Positions 50,114-58,831 of a stretch of 64,000 nucleotides of DNA are shown here, one piece after another. Below the pieces are notes generated by a model. The model saw only the letters and a program-made list of their open reading frames with translations. It was not told where the DNA came from and searched no databases. Every line of letters begins with the position of its first letter. The first letter of the stretch is position 1. A program made the position numbers and the translations under genes. Location of the stretch: NCBI RefSeq assembly GCF_015845845.1, contig NZ_LDIG01000151.1, positions 62,001-126,000 of the forward strand, written 5' to 3'. Origin of the DNA: Paenibacillus dendritiformis. Lineage in GTDB: Bacteria; Bacillota; Bacilli; Paenibacillales; Paenibacillaceae.

Positions 50114-50119
50114 TTCGCC

Positions 50120-50929
50120 ATGATTGCTGTTATCGGTCTTGTTGTATTGGGCTTCTGTGCCGTTACGGGCTACATGCTGCGGGAAGCGAGCGGATGTAAC
50201 GTTGTGGAGGAGGAAGTGTCGTTAAGGCGGCTGCCGTCATCATTCGACGGCACCCGCTTGTTTTTTATTTCCGATATTCATCGGCGGACCATTACCGAGC
50301 GGGAGCTCTCCGCTCTGCTGAAGCATGACAAGGCGGATCTCGTCATTGTGGGCGGCGATATGACGGAAGCCGGCGTTCCGCTAGAACGGTGCAGGCATAA
50401 CATGCGGATGCTGTCGCGGCTTGGCCCGGTCATGGCCGTCCATGGCAATCATGATTACAAGGCCGATATCCGCAGGCTTGACGATATGCTGAGGCAACTG
50501 GGCGTGAAGGTGCTGGACAATGAAGCCGTGCGGCTGGAGCGGGACGGAACCGCGATATGGCTGGTCGGCTGGGATGACTTCAGCACGGGAAGAACGAACG
50601 CCAAGATCAGCATGCTTGACGTCAGGGAGCAGCCGGGCTGCACCATCGTCGTCACGCATGATCCGTTGTCCCTGCGGGGCGAGAGTTTGGAGGGCATCGA
50701 TTTGGTCTTGTCGGGGCATACGCATGGCGGCCAAATTTGCTTGCCTGGCCTCGGACCTGTCCGCACAGGAAAGTTTTACCGCCAATACCTGGCAGGCTGG
50801 TATCCGTTCGCCGACAAGAACGGACATTGCACGCGGCTGTTCATCAGCAGGGGATATGGGACCTCGCACGCCCCTTTTCGCCTGTGCAGCCCGCCTGAGG
50901 TTCATTTCATTACGCTCCGGGCACGCTAA
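50120..50929 (+). CDS. Metallophosphoesterase (YpbG-like)
   Basis: A 269-residue calcineurin-type phosphoesterase with an N-terminal membrane helix (about 2-20). The metal-binding motifs appear in order: 'FISDIHRRTI', 'VIVGGDMTEAG', 'AVHGNHDYK', 'VVTHDPLSL' and 'LSGHTHGGQICLP'. Close to YpbG/YkuE-type enzymes; physiological substrate unknown. It probably faces the outside or the membrane surface. Third gene of the ypbD-like operon, 6 bases after the preceding stop. ATG 50120; ribosome site GGGAGGAT lies within the end of the upstream gene. Confidence 0.86.
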   Translation: MIAVIGLVVLGFCAVTGYMLREASGCNVVEEEVSLRRLPSSFDGTRLFFISDIHRRTITERELSALLKHDKADLVIVGGDMTEAGVPLERCRHNMRMLSRLGPVMAVHGNHDYKADIRRLDDMLRQLGVKVLDNEAVRLERDGTAIWLVGWDDFSTGRTNAKISMLDVREQPGCTIVVTHDPLSLRGESLEGIDLVLSGHTHGGQICLPGLGPVRTGKFYRQYLAGWYPFADKNGHCTRLFISRGYGTSHAPFRLCSPPEVHFITLRAR

Positions 50930-51057
50930 AAAACAAATACCGGGGTTTCCAGTTCCTGCGATGCATGCCCCATTGTTTCCTGAATTTATTGCGCATGGTT
51001 CAGGTGAACGGCGACCACACTAACTACTGAATCCGAATAACCAAGGAGGGATCAGCA

Positions 51058-51495
51058 GTGAATATGAGGGCGTTTTTTACCGGTACGGCTCTCGGTGTAA
51101 TCGCCGGCATGTATATGGCCGATCGCCGATCGCTTGCGAACCTGCAGTCCAAGCTTCAGGTGGCTGGCAACGTGATGCAGGACGTAATGGGCCAAGCGAA
51201 AAACAAAGTGATGGACACTGCGATGACGAATCTGGCCAATGTGGGCAACGCGTTGTCCAAAGCGGCCAGCCAAGCGAACGCGAACGAGTTCAGCCTGGAC
51301 AAAGTAAAGCAGCTCATCGATAGCGATCCGGAAGTCAAACGCAAGGTTGATGCGATTTTGCGCGAGAACGGACTGGCTCCGCTGCCTTCATCCATGAATT
51401 CTTCGGCTGCTGCCACGAGCGCCCAGGACGCATTGAAGACTGCGGTTCAGTCGCTGGAGACCAAAGCGGACATGCAGCAGCCAGCCCGCCACTAA
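51058..51495 (+). CDS. Uncharacterised membrane-anchored protein (YtxH-like layout)
   Basis: A 145-residue protein. The start 'MRAFFTGTALGVIAGMYMAD' is a short membrane anchor with a small-residue motif like that of YtxH/GvpP-type stress proteins. Then comes a long helical, Ala/Gln/Lys-rich region (residues 25-75) likely to be coiled or amphipathic, a charged part around 80-100, and a Ser/Ala-rich tail. CAAGGAGGG (51042-51050) is 7 bases before GTG 51058. A strong terminator follows. Not an assigned family; function unknown. Confidence 0.75.
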   Translation: MNMRAFFTGTALGVIAGMYMADRRSLANLQSKLQVAGNVMQDVMGQAKNKVMDTAMTNLANVGNALSKAASQANANEFSLDKVKQLIDSDPEVKRKVDAILRENGLAPLPSSMNSSAAATSAQDALKTAVQSLETKADMQQPARH

Positions 51496-51567
51496 TGAAA
51501 TAGCTAGGAAAGGCTGCCAGATCATGCAGCCGATTTGGGCCGTCTTGATCGAGCAACCGGCAACAAG

Positions 51568-51597
51568 AGCCGTCGAGCGTTCATCGACGGCTTTTTT
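51568..51597 (+). terminator. Intrinsic terminator
   Basis: AGCCGTCGA / TCGACGGCT stem with six T; it ends the transcript of the small membrane protein. Confidence 0.92.
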
Positions 51598-51761
51598 GGG
51601 TATTTTCCATACATACCTGAGAAGATCCGGACAGGCCATTTTATGTAGTGCAAAACATTTGAATTAATGATAACATGAGGTTACAAGGAACCATTTTCAG
51701 CACATATTATATGTTGCTTCATAATCTGTTATAACCGAAGTTGCAAAGGAGGGTCCTGTCC

Positions 51762-52382
51762 ATGAAAATCGAACGTCTGAGCCAAGACAAAATCCGTGTT
51801 TTCCTTACGTTCGACGATTTGTCGGAGCGCGGGATCCAACGCGAAGATCTCTGGCGCGAGATGACGAAGCTGCAGGAGCTGTTCGCGGAAATGATGGACC
51901 AGGCTTACACTGAACTCGGATTCGACGCGACGGGACCGCTTGCCGTAGAAGTGTTCGCAATGCCTGCCCAAGGCATGGTCGTCATTGTAACCCGGACCCG
52001 CTGGGATAGCGCGGGGCATCATGCGAGCGGCGCGGATGAAGACGAGCTGGATGATGTGTATGAAATGGAAGTGACGCTCGAAGAGAGCGACACCATCGTT
52101 TTCGCTTTCCGCGATTTTGAGCATTTCATTGAGGCCGCCCATACGGTGAATACGAATTACTCCGTCTCTGGCGCGCTATACCAATATAATAATCAGTGGA
52201 TATTCTATGCGGAACCGGCGGATCTCGACTCTCACCGTCTGCAAGGTCTAGTCTCTATTCTTGCTGAATATGGGGAAGCCGCATCCGTAACTGCCGCGGT
52301 TCTGGAGGAGTACGGAACCTGCATTCTCCCGGAGAATGCGATTGCCGTCATATGCAATCATTTCCCTCCTCGGCACGCTTAA
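51762..52382 (+). CDS. mecA: MecA-family ClpC adaptor protein
   Basis: A 206-residue adaptor of the MecA/YpbH (NegA) family. 'MKIERLSQDKIRVFLTFDDL' at the N-terminus is the substrate-binding part ending with 'EVFAMPAQGMVVIVTR', a charged linker (80-105) follows, and 'IVFAFRDFEHFIEAA' starts the ClpC-binding C-domain. Such adaptors pass unfolded or regulatory proteins (ComK in B. subtilis) to ClpCP. CAAAGGAGGG precedes ATG 51762. By position it corresponds to ypbH, the second mecA paralogue, so competence regulation is not implied. Confidence 0.92.
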   Translation: MKIERLSQDKIRVFLTFDDLSERGIQREDLWREMTKLQELFAEMMDQAYTELGFDATGPLAVEVFAMPAQGMVVIVTRTRWDSAGHHASGADEDELDDVYEMEVTLEESDTIVFAFRDFEHFIEAAHTVNTNYSVSGALYQYNNQWIFYAEPADLDSHRLQGLVSILAEYGEAASVTAAVLEEYGTCILPENAIAVICNHFPPRHA

Positions 52383-52398
52383 ATGGTTTCTGTTGATT

Positions 52399-52441
52399 AA
52401 CAGGGAGCGCCCGCTTCTGAAACGGAGCGAGTCCCCTGTTT
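52399..52441 (+). terminator. Probable terminator after mecA
   Basis: AACAGGGA... TCCCCTGTT with an inner GCTTC/GGAGC-type pairing, then TTCATTTG. The T tract is imperfect. Confidence 0.6.
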
Positions 52442-52554
52442 TCATTTGTCATCATATGTCAGTCAGTATATTCAAGCTTGCTCTCATTGGACACATCAAT
52501 GTCCAGACACCCGGGTTCAATGAGTCTATCTACTATAAACCTATGAGGTGAATA

Positions 52555-53808
52555 ATGATGACCGCTAATGATCACAACTCCCTGCTTGCTTCCACTCAGC
52601 TCGTAATTGAACAGGCTTTGCAGCGTCTGGGTTATGGACAAGATATGGTGGACCTGATGAAGGAGCCGCTTCGCATGCTGACGGTGCGGATACCAGTGCG
52701 CATGGATGACGGCACGGTTCAGGTGTTCACCGGCTTCCGCGCCCAGCATAACGATGCAGTCGGTCCAACCAAGGGAGGCGTGCGCTTTCATCCGGATGTG
52801 ACAGAGGAAGAGGTCAAGGCCCTGTCCATTTGGATGAGCTTGAAATGCGGAATTGCCGATTTGCCGTACGGCGGCGGCAAAGGCGGAATTATTTGCGACC
52901 CGCGCCGGATGTCATTCGGCGAATTGGAGCGGTTGAGCCGCGGGTATGTTCGCGCGATCAGCCAGATGGTCGGTCCGAACAAGGATATCCCGGCGCCGGA
53001 CGTCATGACGAACTCGCAAGTGATGGCATGGATGGTCGATGAGTATAGCCATATTCGGGAGTTCGACTCCCCGGGCTTTATTACGGGCAAGCCGCTCGTG
53101 CTCGGAGGATCGAAGGGGCGCGAGACCGCGACGGCGCAGGGCGTCGTCATGATGATTTTCGAAGCCCTCAAGGTGCGCGGGATTCCGCTCAAGGATGCCC
53201 GGGTTATCGTTCAGGGCTTCGGGAACGCCGGCAGCTATCTGTCCAAGTTCATGCACGAAGCGGGAGCGAAGGTGGTTGGCATCTCCGACGTCAATGGCGC
53301 GCTTTACGATCCGGAAGGTCTCGACATTCCGGATTTGCTTGACCGCCGGGATTCGTTCGGAACCGTCACCAATCTGTTCAAGAATACGATTACGAACGAA
53401 GAATTGCTGGTGCAGCCTTGCGATATCCTCGTTCCGGCAGCGATCGAGAATCAGATTACCGAGGACAACGCCCATAAGATTCAGGCAAGCATCATCGTCG
53501 AAGCGGCCAACGGTCCTACCACGATTGAGGCGACCAAGATTGTCACGGACCGCGGCATCCTGCTCGTGCCGGATGTATTGGCTAGCGCCGGCGGCGTCAT
53601 CGTGTCTTATTTTGAATGGGTACAGAACAACCAAGGCTACTACTGGAGTGAGGAAGAAGTCATGCAGAAGCTGCAAAAGCTGATGACGCAGGGCTTCAAC
53701 AAAGTTTACGAGACGCATCAGATGAAGCAAGTGGACATGCGGCTGGCCGCTTATATGGTCGGCGTGCGCAAGACGGCTGAAGCTGCGCGCTACCGGGGGT
53801 GGGTGTAA
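52555..53808 (+). CDS. gudB: Glutamate dehydrogenase (NAD-type, GudB/RocG)
   Basis: A 417-residue hexameric glutamate dehydrogenase (glutamate to 2-oxoglutarate and ammonia). 'PYGGGKGGIICDPR' carries the active-site lysines, 'GPNKDIPAPDVMTN' the Asp, and 'VIVQGFGNAGSYLSKFMHEA' the Rossmann motif; 'ASAGGVIVSYFEWVQN' closes it. The length is standard, and no duplicated segment like that of the B. subtilis 168 cryptic allele is seen. ATG 52555 (or 52558) follows GAGGTG. Order mecA/ypbH-gudB-prsW is as in B. subtilis. Confidence 0.95.
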   Translation: MMTANDHNSLLASTQLVIEQALQRLGYGQDMVDLMKEPLRMLTVRIPVRMDDGTVQVFTGFRAQHNDAVGPTKGGVRFHPDVTEEEVKALSIWMSLKCGIADLPYGGGKGGIICDPRRMSFGELERLSRGYVRAISQMVGPNKDIPAPDVMTNSQVMAWMVDEYSHIREFDSPGFITGKPLVLGGSKGRETATAQGVVMMIFEALKVRGIPLKDARVIVQGFGNAGSYLSKFMHEAGAKVVGISDVNGALYDPEGLDIPDLLDRRDSFGTVTNLFKNTITNEELLVQPCDILVPAAIENQITEDNAHKIQASIIVEAANGPTTIEATKIVTDRGILLVPDVLASAGGVIVSYFEWVQNNQGYYWSEEEVMQKLQKLMTQGFNKVYETHQMKQVDMRLAAYMVGVRKTAEAARYRGWV

Positions 53809-53810
53809 GT

Positions 53811-54587
53811 GTGGGCATAGTTCCGGCTATCACAGCGATAGCCGCCAGCACTTCAGATACGGCCGTGCAGACGATGGAATCAACGGCGCCGATACTGCCT
53901 TTGCTGACGGCCGCGATAGCCCCCGGCATTGCGCTGTTGGTGTACTTTTATCTGAAGGACCGCTATGATTACGAACCGATTCATATGGTCGTGCGCGTAT
54001 TCCTGCTCGGATTTCTAATTGTCTTCCCGATTATGATTGTGCAGCACGGGCTCGTGCTGTGGTGGGGGGATAACCCGCTCGTCTCCTCCTTCGCCATTTC
54101 GGCCGGGGTGGAAGAGGCGGTTAAATGGTTCGTGCTGTATCATATGATCTATAATCATGTTGAGTTCGACGAGCATTACGACGGAATATTATATGCCGTT
54201 GCAGTGTCTCTTGGCTTTGCCACCATCGAGAACGTATTGTATGCCTGGATTAATCATTCTTCCTTCTCGCATTTGATCCTGCGGGCGCTGCTCCCGGTAT
54301 CGGGGCACGCAATGTTCGGCGTGATGATGGGCTATTATATGGGCAAGGCGAAGTTCACCAAGGACAATGGCGGACGGACCAGGCGTTACCTGGCCTATTC
54401 CCTGCTGTTCCCTATTTTCTGGCATGGCATTTATGATCTGATATTGTTGACGGTGACACGTTATTGGATATGGTTTGTCGTACCGCTAATGATTTTTCTG
54501 TGGTACTACGGCATGGGCAAGGTGCGGCGCGCGAATGCCCGTTCGCCTCTCCATCTGGTGAAGCGGGAGGAAGAGATTAATATGTGA
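53811..54587 (+). CDS. prsW: Glutamic-type intramembrane protease PrsW
   Basis: A 258-residue membrane protease with about eight helices. The EE catalytic motif is in 'SAGVEEAVKWFVLYHMIY'; 'ATIENVLYAW' (second E), 'LPVSGHAMFGVMMGYYMG' and 'WHGIYDLILL' complete the CPBP-like core. B. subtilis PrsW performs site-1 cleavage of the anti-sigma-W factor RsiW under envelope stress. Two GTGs are possible (53799 and 53811); 53811 has GGGGGTGGG in front and begins just after the gudB stop. No sigW-rsiW genes are in the window. Confidence 0.9.
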   Translation: MGIVPAITAIAASTSDTAVQTMESTAPILPLLTAAIAPGIALLVYFYLKDRYDYEPIHMVVRVFLLGFLIVFPIMIVQHGLVLWWGDNPLVSSFAISAGVEEAVKWFVLYHMIYNHVEFDEHYDGILYAVAVSLGFATIENVLYAWINHSSFSHLILRALLPVSGHAMFGVMMGYYMGKAKFTKDNGGRTRRYLAYSLLFPIFWHGIYDLILLTVTRYWIWFVVPLMIFLWYYGMGKVRRANARSPLHLVKREEEINM

Positions 54588-54706
54588 ACCGGCAGGCAAT
54601 ACTGGCACATAGGAAGCAAGGGCAATCCTTGCGGTTTCCTCTCGGAAGCGAGGTGTTCCTGCGCGACGTGGCGAACACCTCTTACAGATGATGGAGGAGT
54701 GAGCGT

Positions 54707-54856
54707 GTGCGGGTAAAAGTAACCATTCGCTGCAACCGTTGCGGCGAGAAGTTCGTGCTGCGCGGCAAGAGGGAAAAAGGCCGTGTGGAAACGGGCTTCA
54801 AGCAATGCCTCTGCGACAACCGCGATAATTTTGAAGTCGAAGAAGAACCGATTTGA
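54707..54856 (+). CDS. Conserved-looking 49-aa protein with two Cys pairs
   Basis: GTG 54707 opens a 49-residue frame: 'MRVKVTIRCNRCGEKFVLRG' then 'KREKGRVETGFKQCLCDN' and an acidic end 'FEVEEEPI'. Cys9-x2-Cys12 and Cys34-x-Cys36 could form a zinc ribbon, and the protein is basic in the middle, so RNA or protein binding is possible. GGAGG (54693-54697) is well placed. It sits between prsW and ypeB, where B. subtilis has sleB. I do not recognise its function; codon use is like its neighbours, which favours a real gene. Confidence 0.7.
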   Translation: MRVKVTIRCNRCGEKFVLRGKREKGRVETGFKQCLCDNRDNFEVEEEPI

Positions 54857-54975
54857 GCTGGCAAGCTGTCAGCATGAAGAGCGTAACATAGGAAACGATG
54901 CATAAACCTTCCGCTGTTCCAGCAAACTATGGACAAATCCATGTACAAGTTGCTGTGAAGGGAGACGTTTGTACC

Positions 54976-56319
54976 ATGTATAAACGATTTAGTGCCGTCA
55001 TGTTTCCGATCGTTACGCTCTTTTTCATTGGAGCGATCGTGTGGGGGTATCAAGAGCATCAAGAGAAAAATTCAATATTGATCAAGGCGGAAAACCAATA
55101 TCAACGGGCATTCCATGATTTGACCTATCATGTGGACAGGCTTCACAGCGAGCTGGGGCGCACCCTCGCGGTGAACTCGCAGTCGCAATCCATGCACCGC
55201 AAAGGGCTCGCCAATGTATGGCGCATTACGAGCCAAGCGCAGCATGAGATTAACCAGCTTCCGCTGACGCTGCTGCCGTTCAACAAGACGGAGGATTTTC
55301 TGTCGCGCATCTCCAATTTCGCTTACCGCACCTCGATTCGCGATTTGACCAAAAAGCCGCTGTCGGATGACGAAGTGAAGACGCTGAAGACGTTGTATAA
55401 GAATGCGGGCGAGATATCAAAGGATTTGCAGCAGGTTCAGCATAAGGTCATCGCCAACAATTTGCGCTGGATGGATGTCGAGACCGCGATGGCCTCAGAG
55501 CAACAAACGATGGACAACACGATTATCGACGGCTTCAAAACGGTTGACAAAAAAGTCGGCGATTATCCGGAGTTGAATTGGGGGCCTACCATCGCCAACA
55601 TCTATACGAAGCGTTCCGTCAAGATGCTGAAGGGCCAGCCGTTAAGCGTACAGCAAATCCGGCAGAAGGCGGAACAATTTTTGGGCAACAAAAATTATAA
55701 TAAAATCGAAGTCAGAGAGAATGGGAAAGGAACGGAGTACGAATCCTACACGGCGTTTGCCGATTACGGCAATGACGGCAAGGGAACCGTAACGCTGGAT
55801 TTTACGAAGCAGGGCATGCTGATGGCGTATATGGACGCGCGCGAGATTAAGCAGAAGCAAATTTCGATGAAGCAGGCCGCCCAATCCGCCAAGCAGTTCT
55901 TGAAGAAAAACGGCTATCCCGATATGGAGGCCGTCAAATACAATGAACGAAACCGCGTCGGCAGCTTCACCTTCGTGCCGGTCGTGAACGGCGTCTATGT
56001 CTATCCGCAGCAAATCGGCGTGCGGGTCGCGCTTGATAACGGGGAAGTGACCGGGCTTCAGGCGACGGATTATGTATATGAGCAGAAGGACCGGAGCATC
56101 GGCAAGGCGAAGCTCACGAAGCAGGAAGCCCAGAAGATGCTGCATCCGGAAATGGATGTTTTGTTCGATCGGTTGTCCCTGATTAAGAATGATGAAGGGG
56201 AAGAAGTGTTGTGCTATGAATTCGGCGGCAAGATCAACGGCACAACGTACCGCATCTATATTAACGCCGAAAATGGCGAAGAAGAGCATATCGAAGAGAT
56301 GACTGCCGTGCAAGAATAA
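54976..56319 (+). CDS. ypeB: Germination protein YpeB
   Basis: A 447-residue protein, as long as B. subtilis YpeB (450). N-terminal membrane anchor (about 8-25), helical region with repeated Gln/Asn/His stretches (30-200), then PepSY-like repeats with 'TVTLDFTKQGMLMAYMDARE' and 'AAQSAKQFLKKNGYPDMEAVKY', and a C-terminal 'YRIYINAENGEEEHIEEM'. YpeB places and protects the cortex-lytic enzyme SleB in the dormant spore. No sleB lies upstream here, unlike in B. subtilis. ATG 54976 follows GAAGGGAGA; the open frame from 54898 is not used. Confidence 0.9.
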   Translation: MYKRFSAVMFPIVTLFFIGAIVWGYQEHQEKNSILIKAENQYQRAFHDLTYHVDRLHSELGRTLAVNSQSQSMHRKGLANVWRITSQAQHEINQLPLTLLPFNKTEDFLSRISNFAYRTSIRDLTKKPLSDDEVKTLKTLYKNAGEISKDLQQVQHKVIANNLRWMDVETAMASEQQTMDNTIIDGFKTVDKKVGDYPELNWGPTIANIYTKRSVKMLKGQPLSVQQIRQKAEQFLGNKNYNKIEVRENGKGTEYESYTAFADYGNDGKGTVTLDFTKQGMLMAYMDAREIKQKQISMKQAAQSAKQFLKKNGYPDMEAVKYNERNRVGSFTFVPVVNGVYVYPQQIGVRVALDNGEVTGLQATDYVYEQKDRSIGKAKLTKQEAQKMLHPEMDVLFDRLSLIKNDEGEEVLCYEFGGKINGTTYRIYINAENGEEEHIEEMTAVQE

Positions 56320-56333
56320 CATTTGCGCCGCAG

Positions 56334-56388
56334 AAGCGCCGGAGGGTGTCTATCCTGTAGACGGGAGGATGCTTTCCGGCGCTTTGTG
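56334..56388 (+). terminator. Probable terminator after ypeB
   Basis: AGCGCCGGA / TCCGGCGCT stem with an inner TCTATCCTGTAGA stem-loop, followed by TTGTGCTGTT. The T tract is short. Confidence 0.6.
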
Positions 56389-56437
56389 CTGTTGGACCCC
56401 GGTATCCCGTGGTATAATTGCCCACAGGGGGGAGCTT

Positions 56438-57079
56438 ATGTTACCTAAAGTCAATGATATGTTATATATGCAATTGGAGCGTTCTCCGGAGGAGGCGACT
56501 TACAAAGCAAGGGTGACGGAATTGGATGACGAATGCATCTGGATGGAGGTTCCGCTCTGCGAAGAGACCGGCAAATTCGGATTGTTCGCCATCGGGGATG
56601 AGTTGGATGTCTTTTTCTCCCGGAATGACGGGATAATATGGCATTTCCGGTCCCGGATAGAGGGCAAGCGCAACGAGGCGATTCGAATGCTGTCTATCCG
56701 CAAGCCGAACCCTGACGATATGACGAAAATGCAGCGCCGCAATTATTTGCGGGTGCAGGCTCAACTGGAGACGGCGGTATCGACGCTGGACGGCGTTCGA
56801 TTTTTGGCGTGCACGGAGGATGTCAGCGGCGGCGGGGTATCGCTCACGGCCGCGCCGAAATGGGGCCTTCGCGAAGGCCAGCTGCTGCAATGCTGGCTTG
56901 CGGTTCCGTTCCGCAACGGAACGATCGAGCACATCCCGTTCACCGGGGAAATCGTGCGGGTTCGTCCGCTGCACGAGGAGCGGAACCTGATCATGATGAA
57001 ATTCGGGCAGATTGCCGAATTGGACCAGCAGAAGCTGATCCGGTTCTGCTTCGAACGCCAAATTGAGGCGAGAAAATGA
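56438..57079 (+). CDS. ypfA: PilZ-domain protein YpfA (flagellar brake YcgR family)
   Basis: A 213-residue protein. The N-terminal YcgR-like domain (1-95) is followed by a PilZ domain in which 'RRNYLRVQAQLE' (RxxxR) and 'DVSGGGVSL' (D/NxSxxG) form the c-di-GMP-binding site. Family members slow flagella through MotA when c-di-GMP is high. ATG 56438 follows GGGGGGAG; TTGGAC with TATAAT at 56413-56418 (spacing 15) may be the promoter. Directly upstream of ypfB-cmk as in B. subtilis. Confidence 0.92.
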   Translation: MLPKVNDMLYMQLERSPEEATYKARVTELDDECIWMEVPLCEETGKFGLFAIGDELDVFFSRNDGIIWHFRSRIEGKRNEAIRMLSIRKPNPDDMTKMQRRNYLRVQAQLETAVSTLDGVRFLACTEDVSGGGVSLTAAPKWGLREGQLLQCWLAVPFRNGTIEHIPFTGEIVRVRPLHEERNLIMMKFGQIAELDQQKLIRFCFERQIEARK

Positions 57080-57192
57080 GTCTTGCCGCCGAAGCCCATT
57101 CATACATACGGGGAAGACCGCAGCTCCGTGTGCATAATCCGCGGGGCGGCCAGCCATAATATTCCTCAAAAACAAGGAGGATGTGGGAACCG

Positions 57193-57393
57193 GTGCATGA
57201 TCGGGAAATGGCACTTATGGATTGGTGGGAACGCATCTTCAGGTGGATGATCCGGATTGGGCTGGCCTTCGCCGCGGCGCTTCTTGCGGTGCAGCTGCTG
57301 CTTATGCACGGCGGGATACGAAGCTTGCTCTGCAAGGTGGAGAGGCTGGAAGGCGTGCCGTATCCGGCGGCCGGCGCACCGGAGGAGCCTTGA
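57193..57393 (+). CDS. ypfB: YpfB-like DUF5359 protein
   Basis: A 66-residue protein from GTG 57193: a basic start, one membrane segment (about 18-38, 'GLAFAAALLAVQLLLMH') and a short 'KVERLEGVPYP' tail. This matches the DUF5359 family placed between ypfA and cmk. AAGGAGG (57174-57180) lies 12 bases before GTG 57193; an ATG at 57181 would abut it, so the start is uncertain. Function unknown. Confidence 0.7.
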   Translation: MHDREMALMDWWERIFRWMIRIGLAFAAALLAVQLLLMHGGIRSLLCKVERLEGVPYPAAGAPEEP

Positions 57394-57433
57394 GGCTGCT
57401 CGGGGAACGGGCGCGATCCATGCATTGCCTGTT

Positions 57434-57462
57434 TTGCATCCCCTCATGAAGTGTGGTATAAT
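57434..57462 (+). promoter_or_regulatory. Sigma-A promoter before cmk
   Basis: TTGCAT (57434-57439), 17 bases, TATAAT (57457-57462). Confidence 0.75.
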
Positions 57463-57471
57463 TTTGACGTC

Positions 57472-57492
57472 GCAGGCAACGCCTGCTTTTTT
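57472..57492 (+). terminator. Small hairpin with T run in the cmk leader
   Basis: GCAGGC-AAC-GCCTGC-TTTTTT. It begins about 3 bases after the expected transcript start of the promoter at 57434-57462 and 50 bases before cmk, so it could end the ypfAB message, act as an attenuator for cmk, or form a 5' stabilising hairpin. Confidence 0.7.
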
Positions 57493-57541
57493 AGTGATAT
57501 CTCTATACACGGTGATTGTTCCAGGAAGGAGTCAGACTCGG

Positions 57542-58246
57542 TTGACAGTACAGTCCAACGCTCCTGCGCTTCGTTTGAATATCGCTATCGACGGGCCAGC
57601 AGGAGCCGGGAAGAGCACAGTGGCCCGCCTCGTCGCCCGGGAATTGGGTTATACGTATATCGATACCGGTGCGATGTACCGGGCGGTAGCGTTACATATG
57701 TTACGATTGGGAATTGATCCTGACGATAGGGATGCCATTCAAGAAGCGATGAAGGATGTCGCGATTGAACTGATTCCGCTTGATTCCGGGCAAGCCGTTC
57801 TGTTGAACGGAACCGACGTCACGGCCGAGATCCGGACGCCGGAGATTAGCCGGCTCGCTTCCTCGTTTGCCCGGTCATCCGCCGTTAGGGAGAGGCTAGT
57901 CCACCTCCAGCGCGGCATGGCTGCCCGCAAGGGAGTCGTCATGGATGGCCGCGATATTGGCACGCATGTTCTTCCCGATGCCGAACAGAAATGGTTCGTG
58001 ACCGCTTCCGTCGAAGAACGGGCGCGCCGGCGCTACGCTGAGTCGAGCGGAGTGGACGGCGCGACCGTAGAGCAGTTCATGCGGGAGATTGCGGCTCGCG
58101 ACAAGCAGGACGAGACGAGGGAGGTATCTCCGCTGCGTCAGGCGGAAGACGCCGTTCTGCTTGATACGACGCGCATGACGATAGATGAGGTCGTTCGCGT
58201 CATCGTGGATCAGGCCAAATTATTATGCAGAGATGGGGAACGGTAA
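57542..58246 (+). CDS. cmk: Cytidylate kinase
   Basis: A 234-residue nucleoside monophosphate kinase (CMP/dCMP to diphosphates). P-loop 'AIDGPAGAGKSTVAR', 'YIDTGAMYRAVAL', 'IRTPEISRLAS', 'VVMDGRDIGTHVLPDAE' and 'RARRRYAES' are diagnostic. AAGGAG is 10 bases before TTG 57542; the long upstream frame is not used. Followed by plsC after 6 bases. Confidence 0.95.
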   Translation: MTVQSNAPALRLNIAIDGPAGAGKSTVARLVARELGYTYIDTGAMYRAVALHMLRLGIDPDDRDAIQEAMKDVAIELIPLDSGQAVLLNGTDVTAEIRTPEISRLASSFARSSAVRERLVHLQRGMAARKGVVMDGRDIGTHVLPDAEQKWFVTASVEERARRRYAESSGVDGATVEQFMREIAARDKQDETREVSPLRQAEDAVLLDTTRMTIDEVVRVIVDQAKLLCRDGER

Positions 58247-58252
58247 TCAATT

Positions 58253-58831
58253 ATGTTTTATACGACGATTAGGGCGCTGCTTCGCCTGATTTACCGGCTT
58301 CTTTTCCGGTTGGAGGCATCCGGGACAGAGCATGTGCCGAAGGATGGCGGCGTTGTCCTCTGCTCTAACCATATCAGCCTGCTGGACCCTCCGGCGATAG
58401 GAATATTGCTGAAGCGGCGCATCCGCTTTATGGCGAAGGCCGAGCTGTTCAATATACCGGTGTTCGGAGCGGCCATCAAGGCGCTGGGCGCTTTTCCCGT
58501 CAAGCGCGGCGGCGTCGGCAAAGAAACGATCCGCACCGCGTTTCAATTGCTTCAGGACGGGGATATTATGGGTATATTCCCTGAAGGGACGCGCAATACC
58601 GGCCAAGCGGCCGCAGCGAAGAAGGGAGCGGCGATGATTGCGCTCCGCAGCGGCGCGGCTGTCGTTCCGGTAGCGATTATCGGGAGCTACCAGTTGTTCC
58701 GCAAGACGCGGGTCGTCTACGGTCCGCCCATCGATATGTCGGATCTGCTGGAACAGAAGGGAAGCGACGTTCTGGAAAAGGCAACCGACCGCATCATGGA
58801 CCATATCAACCGGCTTAAGCGGGAAGGTTGA
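58253..58831 (+). CDS. plsC: 1-acyl-sn-glycerol-3-phosphate acyltransferase
   Basis: A 192-residue membrane-associated acyltransferase adding the second acyl chain to lysophosphatidate. The HX4D motif is in 'CSNHISLLDPP', followed by 'FMAKAELFNIPVFG' and 'GIFPEGTRN', then 'GAAMIALRSGAAVVPVAI'. One N-terminal hydrophobic segment. Starts 6 bases after cmk; order cmk-plsC-ypfD is common in Bacilli. Confidence 0.94.
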   Translation: MFYTTIRALLRLIYRLLFRLEASGTEHVPKDGGVVLCSNHISLLDPPAIGILLKRRIRFMAKAELFNIPVFGAAIKALGAFPVKRGGVGKETIRTAFQLLQDGDIMGIFPEGTRNTGQAAAAKKGAAMIALRSGAAVVPVAIIGSYQLFRKTRVVYGPPIDMSDLLEQKGSDVLEKATDRIMDHINRLKREG

